DNA of 64,000 bases from the NCBI GenBank assembly GCA_036562565.1, contig DATCJY010000018.1, positions 1 through 64,000 on the forward strand. The letters are read 5' to 3'. The stretch's first letter is position 1; every line of letters starts with the position of its first letter. Both the position numbers and the translations under genes were made by a program. This DNA comes from DATCJY01 sp036562565 (lineage in GTDB: Bacteria > Bacteroidota > Bacteroidia > Flavobacteriales_D > Sanyastnellaceae). The notes below the pieces were generated by a model, which saw only the letters and a list, made by a program, of their open reading frames with translations, made no database searches and was not told the DNA's origin. Shown piece by piece: positions 9,169 to 19,400 of the stretch.

Positions 9169-10680
9169 ATGATTAAACTACCACTTATTCTAGTAAGCTA
9201 TATCGGCTTGTTCTTTATGACACTCTTCAACATGGAAGAGGTTTCTGTAGAAAACAAATTGCCTGCAGGTATAGCACCCGGCCAAAAGAAAACAATCCAA
9301 CTCACTATTCGCAAAGGTGATATCAAAGGCTTTTCGAAGTTGGAGATTCCAATGCCTGTTGGTTTCAATGTAAGTCCCGGTGATATAAAAGGCGCATCCT
9401 TCACTTTCAAAGCCCAAAGTGCAAAGTTCGTGTGGATGCAATTGCCTGAAGAGCCGGAATTCACCATCACATACATCCTTGAAGCCTCATCAGCGGTGAA
9501 AGGTGTATACGATATCGGAGGAACGTTTGCTTATGTAAAAGACAACAGAAGAGTGGATATCAAAATCCCATCGCGTCCGCTGGTGATTCTTGACAAGCCC
9601 GATGAAGAAGTTGAAAGCGAAAACACCGATGTGCTTGCTGCCAATGATGCACCTACATCATTACCTGCAAGCGAATCTACAGAAGGTGAGACAACCACAA
9701 CCGCTGAGCTTCCAACAGCACCTGCTCTTCCAACAGCGATGAACAACACCAGCGTTCCGAGCAATCTAAAAAGAGAGGCTCCTGTTGTTGAGATGGTTTG
9801 CAACCGCACCATCACTCGCATCAGCGATACTGAATTCACAGTAAAGCTCGTTATTGAAAACAATACCATTACCGGTTTCGGTAAAATTCTTGAAACACTT
9901 CCTGAGCATTGCAAGACAGAAAAAATCAACGATGCGGGTGCCATCGTTACTCAAGACAAGAATACCATCAAGTTCGTTTGGTTTGAGACTCCTTCATCCA
10001 ACACAATTGAGGTTTCTTATAAAGTATCTTGTTTGAAAGCACAGGATCCACTCGTTATTAACGGTCAGCTTTCCTACACAGACAATGGCACACCGATGGT
10101 AGTTCCGGTGAATCAATTGGAATCTGTTGAACCAATTGTAATAGCAGAAAACAAAACTCCAGCTGAAGATAAAGCTGAACAAATTGAAGAAGTAGCAGAA
10201 ACACCTGTAATTAAAAACGCAGAAGTGGTAGCACCAAAAGAGAATAAAACAGAAAATCTAGCAGATAATAAAGTGAATAATTCTGCTAAAAATAATGCCG
10301 CAAATAGCGCGAATAATTACACCAACAACAACGTTGTAGCAGAGAGCAAACCTTCTAAAACCCCAATAACAACAGTACCTTCAGCAGAAACAGGTATTAC
10401 ATATAAAGTTCAAATATTGGCTGCACATCGCGTTGTTAATAAAACATATTTCGAGAAGAATTTTAACTACTCAGATGGTTTTAATATTGAAAACCACGAA
10501 GGATGGATAAAATACACTACTGGTAGCTTCAAAGAATACAAAGAAGCAAGAGATGCCAGAGAACGTATTACAGCCAACTATAGTAAACTTCCTGGTCCGT
10601 TCGTTACCGCTTACAATGACGGCCAACGAATCACTGTTCAGGAAGCGTTGTTGATTAGCAATCAACAGTGGTATAAATAA
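9169..10680 (+). CDS. Envelope protein with two duplicated beta domains and a SPOR-like C-terminus
   Basis: I do not recognise a named family for the whole 503-residue protein. It starts with a hydrophobic signal or anchor (KLPLILVSYIGLFFMTLF). Residues about 20-145 and 205-325 look like two copies of one beta-sandwich: both have a KFVW strand, a run of alternating hydrophobics (EFTITYIL; IEVSYKVS) and a G-x-F/L-x-Y near the end. A Glu/Ala/Asn-rich, AT-rich linker of about 90 residues follows. The last 90 residues begin YKVQILAAHR and end with a GPFVTAYNDGQ segment, resembling SPOR-type peptidoglycan-binding domains. This suggests a periplasmic structural or cell-wall-linked role (inference). 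Terminated by the hairpin at 10773-10804. Confidence 0.7.
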   Translation: MIKLPLILVSYIGLFFMTLFNMEEVSVENKLPAGIAPGQKKTIQLTIRKGDIKGFSKLEIPMPVGFNVSPGDIKGASFTFKAQSAKFVWMQLPEEPEFTITYILEASSAVKGVYDIGGTFAYVKDNRRVDIKIPSRPLVILDKPDEEVESENTDVLAANDAPTSLPASESTEGETTTTAELPTAPALPTAMNNTSVPSNLKREAPVVEMVCNRTITRISDTEFTVKLVIENNTITGFGKILETLPEHCKTEKINDAGAIVTQDKNTIKFVWFETPSSNTIEVSYKVSCLKAQDPLVINGQLSYTDNGTPMVVPVNQLESVEPIVIAENKTPAEDKAEQIEEVAETPVIKNAEVVAPKENKTENLADNKVNNSAKNNAANSANNYTNNNVVAESKPSKTPITTVPSAETGITYKVQILAAHRVVNKTYFEKNFNYSDGFNIENHEGWIKYTTGSFKEYKEARDARERITANYSKLPGPFVTAYNDGQRITVQEALLISNQQWYK

Positions 10681-10772
10681 CAAAGAATTTAAGATAAACT
10701 GTCGTTGATGCAACGGTATTATTCGGCAGTGTTTTGGTTAATTATATAGAATTTGTTTAGGTAATTTAGTTT

Positions 10773-10804
10773 GAAAATCCCCAGGCAACGGCTTGGGGAT
10801 TTTC
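10773..10804 (+). terminator. Intrinsic terminator after the duplicated-domain envelope gene
   Basis: A 14-bp hairpin (GAAAATCCCCAGGC with GCTTGGGGATTTTC, one G.T pair) closed by AACG, with the T run inside the descending arm. It ends about 120 bases past the stop at 10680 and separates that gene from the GH20 gene. Confidence 0.8.
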
Positions 10805-10855
10805 ATTTGTGGTTACCTCAGCTTTGCTGATATTCGCTATGCAAATTCAACCATT

Positions 10856-12652
10856 ATGCGCATACTTCTATTCCTTTTGCTTTGCATAACCGTTACGGAT
10901 ATCACTGCTCAACAATCGCACATCATTCCATTGCCTAACCAAGTCATATATGGTAACGGTAAACTGTCCATTGAATCAATCTTCATTGAAGCCACTGGGG
11001 AGGTTCCATCAACTCTTCAAGCATTTTGTCAAAACTTATTCCCTTCATCACAGACACGAGGCATTCCATGTCAATTGAAAATAGATTCGTCATCAGGTAT
11101 GAACGAAGAGGGCTATTACCTCCAAGTGAATGAAACAGGAATCGAAATAAGCGCAGTGACGGAAAGAGGTTTGTTTTACGGTATTCAAAGCCTTTTTCAG
11201 CTGGTCATGTATGAATCAGAGAATGGATATTTACCCCATGTGACTATTACCGATTCGCCCCGTTACCGGTACAGGGGGATGCATTTGGATGTGGCCCGAC
11301 ATATGTTTCCAGTATCAGCTATCAAACAATACATCGATGTAATGGCGATGTACAAATTCAATACCCTTCACTGGCATTTGACCGATGATCAAGGCTGGCG
11401 GATTGAAATAAAGAAATACCCCAAGCTCACGGAAGTAGGAGGTTATCGCGACCAAACTCTTATAGGCAATATGCAAAAGTCAGAGCGTGAGTTTGACGGA
11501 ATACGTTACGGAGGATTTTACACACAAGAAGAAATTAAAGACATAGTTGCCTATGCAACTAGCAAATACATCACCATTATTCCTGAAATAGAAATGCCGG
11601 GACATGCCGAAGCAGCTCTTGCAGCTTATCCTCATCTGGCTTGTGAGAACAACCACGGCCCATTTGGCACCGTGCAGTACTTCGGGGTGTTTGAGAATGT
11701 GTTTTGTGCCGGCAAAGACGCTACGTTTCGTTTTCTGCAAGATGTCTTAGATGAAGTGTTGGAGCTCTTCCCTTCCAAATACATTCACATTGGTGGAGAT
11801 GAATGTCCTAAAGTAAAATGGCAAGCTTGCCCAGCTTGCCAGAAGCGCAAGAAGACAGAGAAACTCAAAGACGAACACGAGCTACAATCCTATTTTGTTC
11901 AACGCATTGAGAAATACCTCAACATCAAAGGTCGCAGCATCATTGGTTGGGATGAAATATTGGAAGGAGGAATTGCTCCCAATGCGACTGTTATGAGTTG
12001 GCAAGGCATCCAAGGAGGCATTGCTGCAGCGCGTCAAAGACATGATGTCATCATGGTGCCGGTAACGCATTTGTATCTTGACTATTTACAAAGTAAATCA
12101 CCCGAAGAGCCATTGGCCATTGGTGGCTATCAACCCCTTTCCAAGGTGTATTCATTTAATCCTACTCCGGATGAATTGACTACAGAAGAAGCTGTGCACA
12201 TACTCGGAGTTCAAGGCAATATTTGGACGGAATACATTCCCACTCCGCAAAAGCTCTTCTATATGATGTTGCCCCGCGCATTGGCTGTGGCAGAGATTGG
12301 ATGGACCAATCAATCACTGCGCAATTTTGAATCTTTCAGCAATCAACGCCTGCCCTATCATCTCGCTTACTTTGATGAACGTAATATGGAGTACAGAGTA
12401 CCCACGCCTATCGGTGCCAGCGATACAACACTCATCGGTGAACACTTTAAGATACAGTATTTACCAAGTGTAAAAGGCAGTAAAGTGTACTACAGTCTGG
12501 ACGGTTATACGCCTACCACATTGCACCGCACTATGGAAGAAGTACTTGAAATCTATGTTCCCAGAGGTGCAGAGCGGATGCTGAAAACAGTTGTGATTAC
12601 CCCTCGTGGAAGACGAAGTGTAGTAGTAACCACCATACTTAGGAATGAATAA
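10856..12652 (+). CDS. GH20 beta-N-acetylhexosaminidase
   Basis: A secreted 598-residue exo-beta-N-acetylhexosaminidase that removes terminal GlcNAc or GalNAc from glycans by substrate-assisted catalysis. ATG 10856 gives a clean signal peptide (RILLFLLLCITVTDITAQQ); an upstream in-frame start lies within the previous terminator. A GH20b N-terminal domain (residues 20-135) precedes the barrel: RYRGMHLDVARHMF, HWHLTDDQGWRIEIK, EIEMPGHAEAAL, then HIGGDE with the catalytic Asp315-Glu316 pair, and WDEILEGG and VQGNIWTEY. The last 75 residues resemble a chitobiase C-terminal domain. With GH92 it suits N-glycan trimming. Its stop abuts the convergent transporter stop with no base between. Confidence 0.94.
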   Translation: MRILLFLLLCITVTDITAQQSHIIPLPNQVIYGNGKLSIESIFIEATGEVPSTLQAFCQNLFPSSQTRGIPCQLKIDSSSGMNEEGYYLQVNETGIEISAVTERGLFYGIQSLFQLVMYESENGYLPHVTITDSPRYRYRGMHLDVARHMFPVSAIKQYIDVMAMYKFNTLHWHLTDDQGWRIEIKKYPKLTEVGGYRDQTLIGNMQKSEREFDGIRYGGFYTQEEIKDIVAYATSKYITIIPEIEMPGHAEAALAAYPHLACENNHGPFGTVQYFGVFENVFCAGKDATFRFLQDVLDEVLELFPSKYIHIGGDECPKVKWQACPACQKRKKTEKLKDEHELQSYFVQRIEKYLNIKGRSIIGWDEILEGGIAPNATVMSWQGIQGGIAAARQRHDVIMVPVTHLYLDYLQSKSPEEPLAIGGYQPLSKVYSFNPTPDELTTEEAVHILGVQGNIWTEYIPTPQKLFYMMLPRALAVAEIGWTNQSLRNFESFSNQRLPYHLAYFDERNMEYRVPTPIGASDTTLIGEHFKIQYLPSVKGSKVYYSLDGYTPTTLHRTMEEVLEIYVPRGAERMLKTVVITPRGRRSVVVTTILRNE

Positions 12653-13918
12653 TTAAGCCATTAACAAACCTGCGATTGAAGCACTCAGGTAAGAAGCAAG
12701 TGTACCGCACAACAATGCTTTTAGACCAAGGCGAGCAAGGTCTGCTCTGCGCTCCGGTGCCAATGCACTGATACCGCCAATCTGCATACCCACGCTGCTG
12801 AAATTTGCGAAGCCGCAGATAGCGATACTCACAATGGTCAAACCTTTCTGTGTCATGATTGGAACTGACTTATCTGTGAGACTTTGGAATGCCACGAATT
12901 CGTTGATGGTTAATTTTTGACCCAGAAGCGTAGCCGCATTGTTGACGTCTTCCATTGGAACGCCCATGCTCCATGCAAACGGTGTAAAGAATTTTCCAAA
13001 AATCCAGTTCAAGGTCAAATCAAAATCAGGATTGAAGATGTGACCAATTTTTACAAGGGTCCAATCGAGCAAAGCGATGATGGCAATGAACCCGATAAGC
13101 ATGGCAATAACGTTCATAGCGATTTTGAAACCATCTGAAGCACCGTGTGAAATGGCATCAATCACATTCACGTAATTGCTCTTCACTTCGAGTTTCACAG
13201 TGCCCATGGTTTCACTCATTTCCGTTTCAGGAAAAACGATTTTAGAAATCACGAGCGCTCCCGGTGCTGCCATTAAACTAGCGGCAATAAGCGTTGGTGC
13301 AAGCTCCATACCGGCACGCAATCCCATGTTCGCATAGACAATCAAAATACCACCGGCAATACAGGCAAGACTACCGCTCATAGATGCGAGCAACTCACTC
13401 TTGGTCATGCCCTTGAGGTAAGGACGAATCATGACCTGAGCTTCAACTTGCCCCACGAAAGCGCTGGCGACATTGCTCAATGCCTCTGCACCACTCACAC
13501 GCATCACTTTATTCATCGCTTTGGCCACAATGGAAATGATGCGCTGCATGATGCCGAAGTGATAAAATACTGCTACCAGTGCGCATACCAAGATGATGGT
13601 TGCTGTGATATTGAAAGCGAACACAAAACCGCCTTTTGCAAAATTGACTATGGTACCGTCATATTGGTCCACTCCTATTCCTCCAAATACAAATGCAGCT
13701 CCCTTACTGGCGAAGTACTCAATCTTCTGCATACCTCTACCTAGAAATTGGAAGAACTCCGTGATGGGTTTCACTTTCAAAATCAACACTGCTAGCAGGG
13801 TTTGTAACGCAAGCCCACTCAATACCAGGCGATAATTAATTTTCTTTTTATTGTTGGAAAAGAGATAAGCAAGTCCCAAGATGAGCACGATACCAATAAG
13901 CCCTGTGAAACGCTCCAT
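12653..13918 (-). CDS. Concentrative nucleoside transporter (CNT/NupC family)
   Basis: A 421-residue inner-membrane protein with about ten hydrophobic segments that imports nucleosides in symport with Na+ or H+. The central family motif is recognisable as FVGQVEAQVMIRPYL followed by MTKSELLASMSGSLACIAGG, aligning with the CNT pattern G-x-x-EAPL-x-IRPY; the usual Pro-Leu is Gln-Val here. The C-terminal GFANFSSVGMQIGG also fits. Transcribed toward GH20 and likely monocistronic. Ion and nucleoside preference cannot be deduced reliably. Confidence 0.9.
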   Translation of the reverse strand: MERFTGLIGIVLILGLAYLFSNNKKKINYRLVLSGLALQTLLAVLILKVKPITEFFQFLGRGMQKIEYFASKGAAFVFGGIGVDQYDGTIVNFAKGGFVFAFNITATIILVCALVAVFYHFGIMQRIISIVAKAMNKVMRVSGAEALSNVASAFVGQVEAQVMIRPYLKGMTKSELLASMSGSLACIAGGILIVYANMGLRAGMELAPTLIAASLMAAPGALVISKIVFPETEMSETMGTVKLEVKSNYVNVIDAISHGASDGFKIAMNVIAMLIGFIAIIALLDWTLVKIGHIFNPDFDLTLNWIFGKFFTPFAWSMGVPMEDVNNAATLLGQKLTINEFVAFQSLTDKSVPIMTQKGLTIVSIAICGFANFSSVGMQIGGISALAPERRADLARLGLKALLCGTLASYLSASIAGLLMA

Positions 13919-14042
13919 ATAAGATCTGAATATTTATGATGGTGCTTGTTCACCTGAACAAGCGGCTTCAAATGAAAGCAAAAAATGGGTTTCTGCCTCA
14001 CAAATCTTTCATCACAAAGCAGATGACATTCATATTTGTAGT

Positions 14043-14300
14043 GTGAATTACCAATTTCCGCAATACAGAAGACTCGCTAATCAGTTGAGTTACTACAAAA
14101 TAGAATCTCCATCAGAGCTGTTGGAAATTCAGCGAATGGGTCAGCGCTGGACACAACATCAGCTCATTGCCAAGATTCTTCCTGAGCGATTGCTCATACA
14201 AGATATCTTGGAAAATGAAGGCGGGCGATATGAAATCATCGATGAAAGCGCGTTCAACGATTTTCTAAAGATGTGTACAGATACATTGATGCGATTTTGA
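14043..14300 (+). CDS. Small hypothetical protein (GTG start)
   Basis: An 85-residue frame not assigned to a family. It has mixed, charged, helical-looking composition with no signal or membrane segment; IQRMGQRWTQHQLIAKILPE and a C-terminal FNDFLKMCTDTLMRF are the main features. GTG at 14043 lies 5 bases after CATATTTG (14031-14038, one mismatch to TAnnTTTG), so translation would be nearly leaderless; Met32 is the only alternative ATG-type start. It precedes murB by 94 bases. Codon pattern and promoter support a real gene but the case is moderate. Confidence 0.5.
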   Translation: MNYQFPQYRRLANQLSYYKIESPSELLEIQRMGQRWTQHQLIAKILPERLLIQDILENEGGRYEIIDESAFNDFLKMCTDTLMRF

Positions 14301-14394
14301 ATTTCGAAAACCGAGAAGCTGTTTCATAACTCCTTTGAAAAAGTTTTCATCCTAGCTCACAACCAGCGCAGAATGTTTACAATTTTGGTCTGCC

Positions 14395-15408
14395 ATGATT
14401 CAAGAAAACATATCTCTCAAAGCATACAACACATTTGGTATTGACGCCAAGGCTCGTTACTTCACCACATTCCGCACCACGGAGGAGCTGAAGGAGTTAC
14501 TTCAAAACCAGAAAGTAAAACAATTACCACGGTTGGTATTGGGTGGTGGAAGCAATATTCTTCTCACCAAAAATTTTGATGGCATTGTCTTAAAGAATGA
14601 AATCAAAGGCATGACGCTCGTAGGTGAAGACGAGATGCACTATTATGTAAAAAGCAATGCGGGCGAAGTATGGCATCAGTTCGTATTGCATTGCATCAAG
14701 AACAACTATGCGGGCGTTGAGAACCTCTCCTTGATACCGGGTTGCGTTGGGGCAAGTCCAATGCAAAATATTGGTGCCTACGGTGTGGAGATAAAAGATG
14801 TGTTTCATTCACTTGAAGCCATCAACGTGCATGATGGTACAGAGAAAACGTTCAACTTGGAAGAATGCGAATTCGGGTATAGAGAGAGTGTTTTTAAACG
14901 AAAAGAAAAAGACAACTGGATTATCACATCCGTTACATTCCGATTGAATAAAAGGCCGGTATTGAATACAGCTTATGGCGCTATTGAGGAAGAGTTGGAT
15001 AAAATGAACCTTGACACCATCACCATCAAAGATGTATCGCAAGCGGTGATTGCCATCCGTTCATCCAAACTTCCGAATCCAAAAGAGATTGGCAATGCAG
15101 GGAGTTTCTTCAAAAACCCGGTTGTTCCTTTGGAGGTATTCAACAAAATCCGCGAGCACTACAATAATGCTCCTTGCTATCCCATTAATGAAACGGAAGT
15201 GAAAGTTCCAGCGGGATGGCTCATAGAAACAGCCGGATGGAAAGGCAAAAAGCTCGGCAATTATGGTGTTCATGATAAACAAGCACTTGTGCTCGTGAAT
15301 TATGGTGGCGCGCATGGCCAACAGATTTACGATTTGAGTTCGTCCATCATTCGCGATATCAAGGAGAAGTTCGGTATTGAACTCGAGCGCGAAGTGAACA
15401 TCATCTGA
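14395..15408 (+). CDS. murB: UDP-N-acetylenolpyruvoylglucosamine reductase
   Basis: A cytoplasmic FAD enzyme of 337 residues that reduces UDP-GlcNAc-enolpyruvate with NADPH to UDP-MurNAc, the second committed step of peptidoglycan synthesis. The FAD-binding part contains RLVLGGGSNILL and PGCVGASPMQNIGAYGVE; GNAGSFFKNP supplies the catalytic serine that protonates the intermediate, and PAGWLIE the distal active-site region. Length and the YRESVFK loop place it in the type I (E. coli-like) class. The ATG at 14395 follows CAATTTTG and a very short leader. It converges with the PorP/SprF gene, 9 bases apart. Confidence 0.96.
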   Translation: MIQENISLKAYNTFGIDAKARYFTTFRTTEELKELLQNQKVKQLPRLVLGGGSNILLTKNFDGIVLKNEIKGMTLVGEDEMHYYVKSNAGEVWHQFVLHCIKNNYAGVENLSLIPGCVGASPMQNIGAYGVEIKDVFHSLEAINVHDGTEKTFNLEECEFGYRESVFKRKEKDNWIITSVTFRLNKRPVLNTAYGAIEEELDKMNLDTITIKDVSQAVIAIRSSKLPNPKEIGNAGSFFKNPVVPLEVFNKIREHYNNAPCYPINETEVKVPAGWLIETAGWKGKKLGNYGVHDKQALVLVNYGGAHGQQIYDLSSSIIRDIKEKFGIELEREVNII

Positions 15409-15417
15409 GCACTTCAA

Positions 15418-16419
15418 TCAGAATTTGGCACAAGGCATAATTCGGATTTTCTTGGATCGCTGTGACGCACGGCTGGACCATTGATACACCAATGTTATCT
15501 CGTGAGAGCCTGCAGAGCTGCCGATTCCGAGTTTAGACACCGTTATATCATAGCTGTATCCCACTTTATAACGAGAGGCTTGGAACCCTAATAATACTGC
15601 CACAGCATCATGGTTGGCATAGCCATAGTGATTGCTCTTCGCTGGCAAGCCCCTGTACCACACACCAATCACCATGGGCGAAACTTCATAGTAGAAACCG
15701 ATATCCAATTGATCAAACAATTGCTGCGATTGATAGTTGGCAGCAATCACCACATATTGGTCGAGTTTAAGAAGTGAATTGCTCTTGATTCGCAATCTCA
15801 ACCCACCATGTGCAGAGACTTTTCGGAACAAAGGAGTTTCGTTTCGTTCATAAAAAGACACATCGGGAGAGTTGGCGTGAAAAGCCGAAATACCAAACCA
15901 GAATTTGGGTCCATAGGTCAAAAAGCCTGTGGCCATGTCAAAGTAATTGACCGGGCGAACAGTGCCCCATTCCAATGACATCTCACTGTTGTCACGCACC
16001 ATTTGGTCATAGAAAATCAATTTATCAAAGTCAATCGACTTGTTGACATATCCAAATTGAAGAGATGGTCTGAAGAACCAGTTGCGCTTGATGCGCGCCT
16101 CATACGCATATTGCAAGTGCATGCCGGTAGTGCGCAATGCACCACTACCTGCGCGGTCATAGTGCATAATCATTCCCACACCACTGTTGAGATTGGCGAG
16201 ATATTGGTCAAAAGCAGCATTGAATGAGTTGAATCCACCGGGAATGGCAGACCATTGATTGCGGTATTGCATGGCCACACGGCTTTGTACCGAGGCCCCC
16301 GCAAAAGCCGGGTTGATATAAGTGGGCACAGCATAAAACTGCGTGAATTGTTGATCCTGAGCAGAGAGCTCATTGACCATCAGCAGCATCAGCATGACCA
16401 CTAAGTAAAGTCGTTTCAT
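15418..16419 (-). CDS. PorP/SprF family T9SS outer-membrane protein
   Basis: A 333-residue outer-membrane beta-barrel of the PorP/SprF family, whose members work with the type IX secretion system and are typically encoded next to a large type B secreted protein they help export or attach. A signal peptide (RLYLVVMLMLLMVNELSAQ) is followed by the family opening QDQQFTQFYAVPTYINPAFAG and QYRNQWSAIPGGFNSF, then alternating aromatic strands and a GVWYRGLP segment late in the protein. It lies 76 bases after the PKD giant on the same strand, forming the expected pair. The cargo relationship is inferred from synteny. Confidence 0.93.
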   Translation of the reverse strand: MKRLYLVVMLMLLMVNELSAQDQQFTQFYAVPTYINPAFAGASVQSRVAMQYRNQWSAIPGGFNSFNAAFDQYLANLNSGVGMIMHYDRAGSGALRTTGMHLQYAYEARIKRNWFFRPSLQFGYVNKSIDFDKLIFYDQMVRDNSEMSLEWGTVRPVNYFDMATGFLTYGPKFWFGISAFHANSPDVSFYERNETPLFRKVSAHGGLRLRIKSNSLLKLDQYVVIAANYQSQQLFDQLDIGFYYEVSPMVIGVWYRGLPAKSNHYGYANHDAVAVLLGFQASRYKVGYSYDITVSKLGIGSSAGSHEITLVYQWSSRASQRSKKIRIMPCAKF

Positions 16420-16495
16420 CGCTTATTCAGTTAGGTTGGATGACTAATATTGTTTTAGCAAGCACGGTAGTGCTTGTGATATTCTTTCATGTTCA

Positions 16496-19400
16496 TCATT
16501 TAATGATAAGGGTTACATCACCTGCTTTTTCAATGCGTTGTCCATCTACAAATGTTGCCCGCACTTTCCAAACATATACGTCTTGCTTGGCAAGTTGTCC
16601 GCGGTAATAACCGTTCCAACCGCGGTACACATCGTTGCTTTCAAAGAGCAGCTCGCCCCATTTGTTGAAGATGAGCAATTGGTAATCCTTTACTCCTTTA
16701 TGTATCGGGAAAAACACATCGTTATCGAAACTCATCGGGTCATAATAACCCATTGGTGAGGACGATGCTGACGGAGTAAACGCATTCGGGAATTCAATCA
16801 TGCCCACTGCACTCGCCTTCACTACATCGGCCAACATCATCGTATCCGGACAGTTGAACTGGTTGTTCGCAATCAACTGAATGCTGTAAACACCTTCATC
16901 CTGGTAGTAATACACGGGATCTTCAGCATGGCTGACAGAACCATCACCGAAATTCCATTGATACGAATTGGCATTGACCGACATATTGATGCAATACACG
17001 GGTTCACCCGGCACGCTCACTTCAGTTGGTGTTACTGTGAATGCGGCATGTGCTCTCGGATAAACATTGATAATCATCTCCTGCACCATTTGGTCCGTTG
17101 TACCACCGGGACCTTCAATGGTCAAAGTCACTGTGTAGGTTCCGGGCTGCCAATAGGTATAAACCGGATTAGTAGCATTGGCAGTTCCACCATCTCCAAA
17201 ACTCCAGTGTGATGAAATCGCATACTCGCTGAGGTTGGTGAATTGCACTTGTAACGGTACACAACCCGATGCAGGTCCAATGAAATTCGCCACCGGAACA
17301 GGCGGAAGAATTTGTACCGTCAGTGTAGCCACATCACTACATGAACCATTGGTTACATGCAGTTGAATATCATACTCACCCCATTGGCTATAGGTGTACG
17401 ACCCCGGATGCGCATCATGGAGTACAGTGCCATCATCCATATTCCAAGATGTAATGAGTGCCCCTCCAATGGTAAGGTTTTCCAGTTCAATTGTCGCATC
17501 AGGCCATGTCTGTACCAATGGTGTTGCACTGAATCCTGCAATCGGAATCGGGTAAACAGAAATCAATGTTGATACAGTATCAGAACATCCGTAGTTATCT
17601 GCAACAACGAGTGTCACTACATAAGAGGTATCGGTATTTCCCCAGTTGAAGAAAGTATGTTGCGGTTCAAACTCCGTAGAGAAATCGCCATCACCAAAAT
17701 TCCATTGGTAAGAAATACCACCTTGTGAAGTGTTGTCGAAGTAAACACTCAATGGAGAGCATCCCTGACTGATGGAAAGGAAACTGGCCTCCATCTGTGG
17801 TGCCACCTGAATGCTCAGTTCATAACTGCTATGGCATCCATAGTCGGTATAAGCATGCAACACTATTGGATAAGTAACGAGCTCTTGCGTGTAGTTGTGA
17901 TAACTAAATTGATGGATACTATCGGCAACTGATGAGTTCTGTCCGGTGCCATAATTCCACAAGTAATAATCCGCACCAATGGAGTTATTGAGGAAAGTTG
18001 CCACGGTAGGGAAACATCCCTCTGCACTCAACAATTGCGCACTTGCAAATGGTGTGTGCATCACATGAATGTTCTTTCTGGCGGTATCAGCACAACCATA
18101 AGCATTCATTGCAATGAGCTCCACAGCATAAATCGTGTCATTGAGCAAACCTGTTGTATAAAGATGATTAGGATGCTGGAGTGATGATACCTGACCATCG
18201 CCAAAAATCCATTGGTAATTAATTGCATCAACACTTTGGTTGAGGAATGTTGCATTAAAGGGTGAGCAACCGATGGTATCAACTTGGAACTTGGCTATTA
18301 CTGCCGGATAGATATCAAACACCGCACTGCTGCTCGCTGTGCAACCAAAATCGGATGTAGCCGTGAGCACGATGGTATATTCCGATAATGCTCCCACCGG
18401 CTCTTGGAAATGGTGAACGTGTTGCACCGCTGAAGAGTCCGATGTAGTACCATCACCATAATCCCAATGGTAAATAGCACCATTAACGGTATTGTTTACG
18501 AACTCCACAGGTGCCGGCAAACAAGCAGCGGTTTCGCTCATGGTAAAGCTCACCACCGGCAGGGGATGAATAATCAATTCATGTTCAACTGTAGCACTGC
18601 AACCATAAGGAGATGAAACATATAACTGCACATTGAACACTTGTGTGGTATCACTGTCATTTGCGAAATAGGCAGTTGGATTATGCATCGCTGATTGTGT
18701 ACCGTTGCCGAAATCCCAGTTATATCCATTGCCGTTGATACTGTTATTTACAAACGTGATAGTTGCCGGTGAACAATGCTCTTCCGGTTCATTAAAATCA
18801 GCCACAACAGCGGGATATACTTGGATAGTCACACTGTGCTGACTGCTACAACCCTCATCGCTGGTGGTAACCATGACCACATTAAAATCAACTGCAGTCA
18901 ATCCATTGTTATAAAAAACATGCGTATGCAATGAATCGGCCTCGTCAGAAGTTTGGCCATCACCGTAATTCCAGCTCACGTTATCCGCATTTACTGATGT
19001 ATTCAAAAAGTCCACGGATAATGGAGAACATCCGGCCATGGTATTTGGGACAAATTCTGCAATGGGAGTTGGCAATACATGCAAAGTCTTACTCACCGTA
19101 TCCACACAGCCATATGGTGAAGAAGCATAAAGCTGAATGGTAAAATCAATCGGCTCACCCGAATTATTGGTAAAATTAGATGTCGGATTGGGCACAACCG
19201 ATTGCAATCCATTACCGAAATTCCATTGATAACTCGAAGCATTGAGAGAAGTATTGCTGAACGAAACAGTTACCGGAGAACAGAATTCCCCGGGCTCAGC
19301 AAAGTCCGCCATCACTTCCGGAAAGATTTGAATCGTAGCATTGTACTGGCTAGCACAACCTTCTTCGGTAGTTGCCAATAAAGTGATTTGGCGAGTTATG

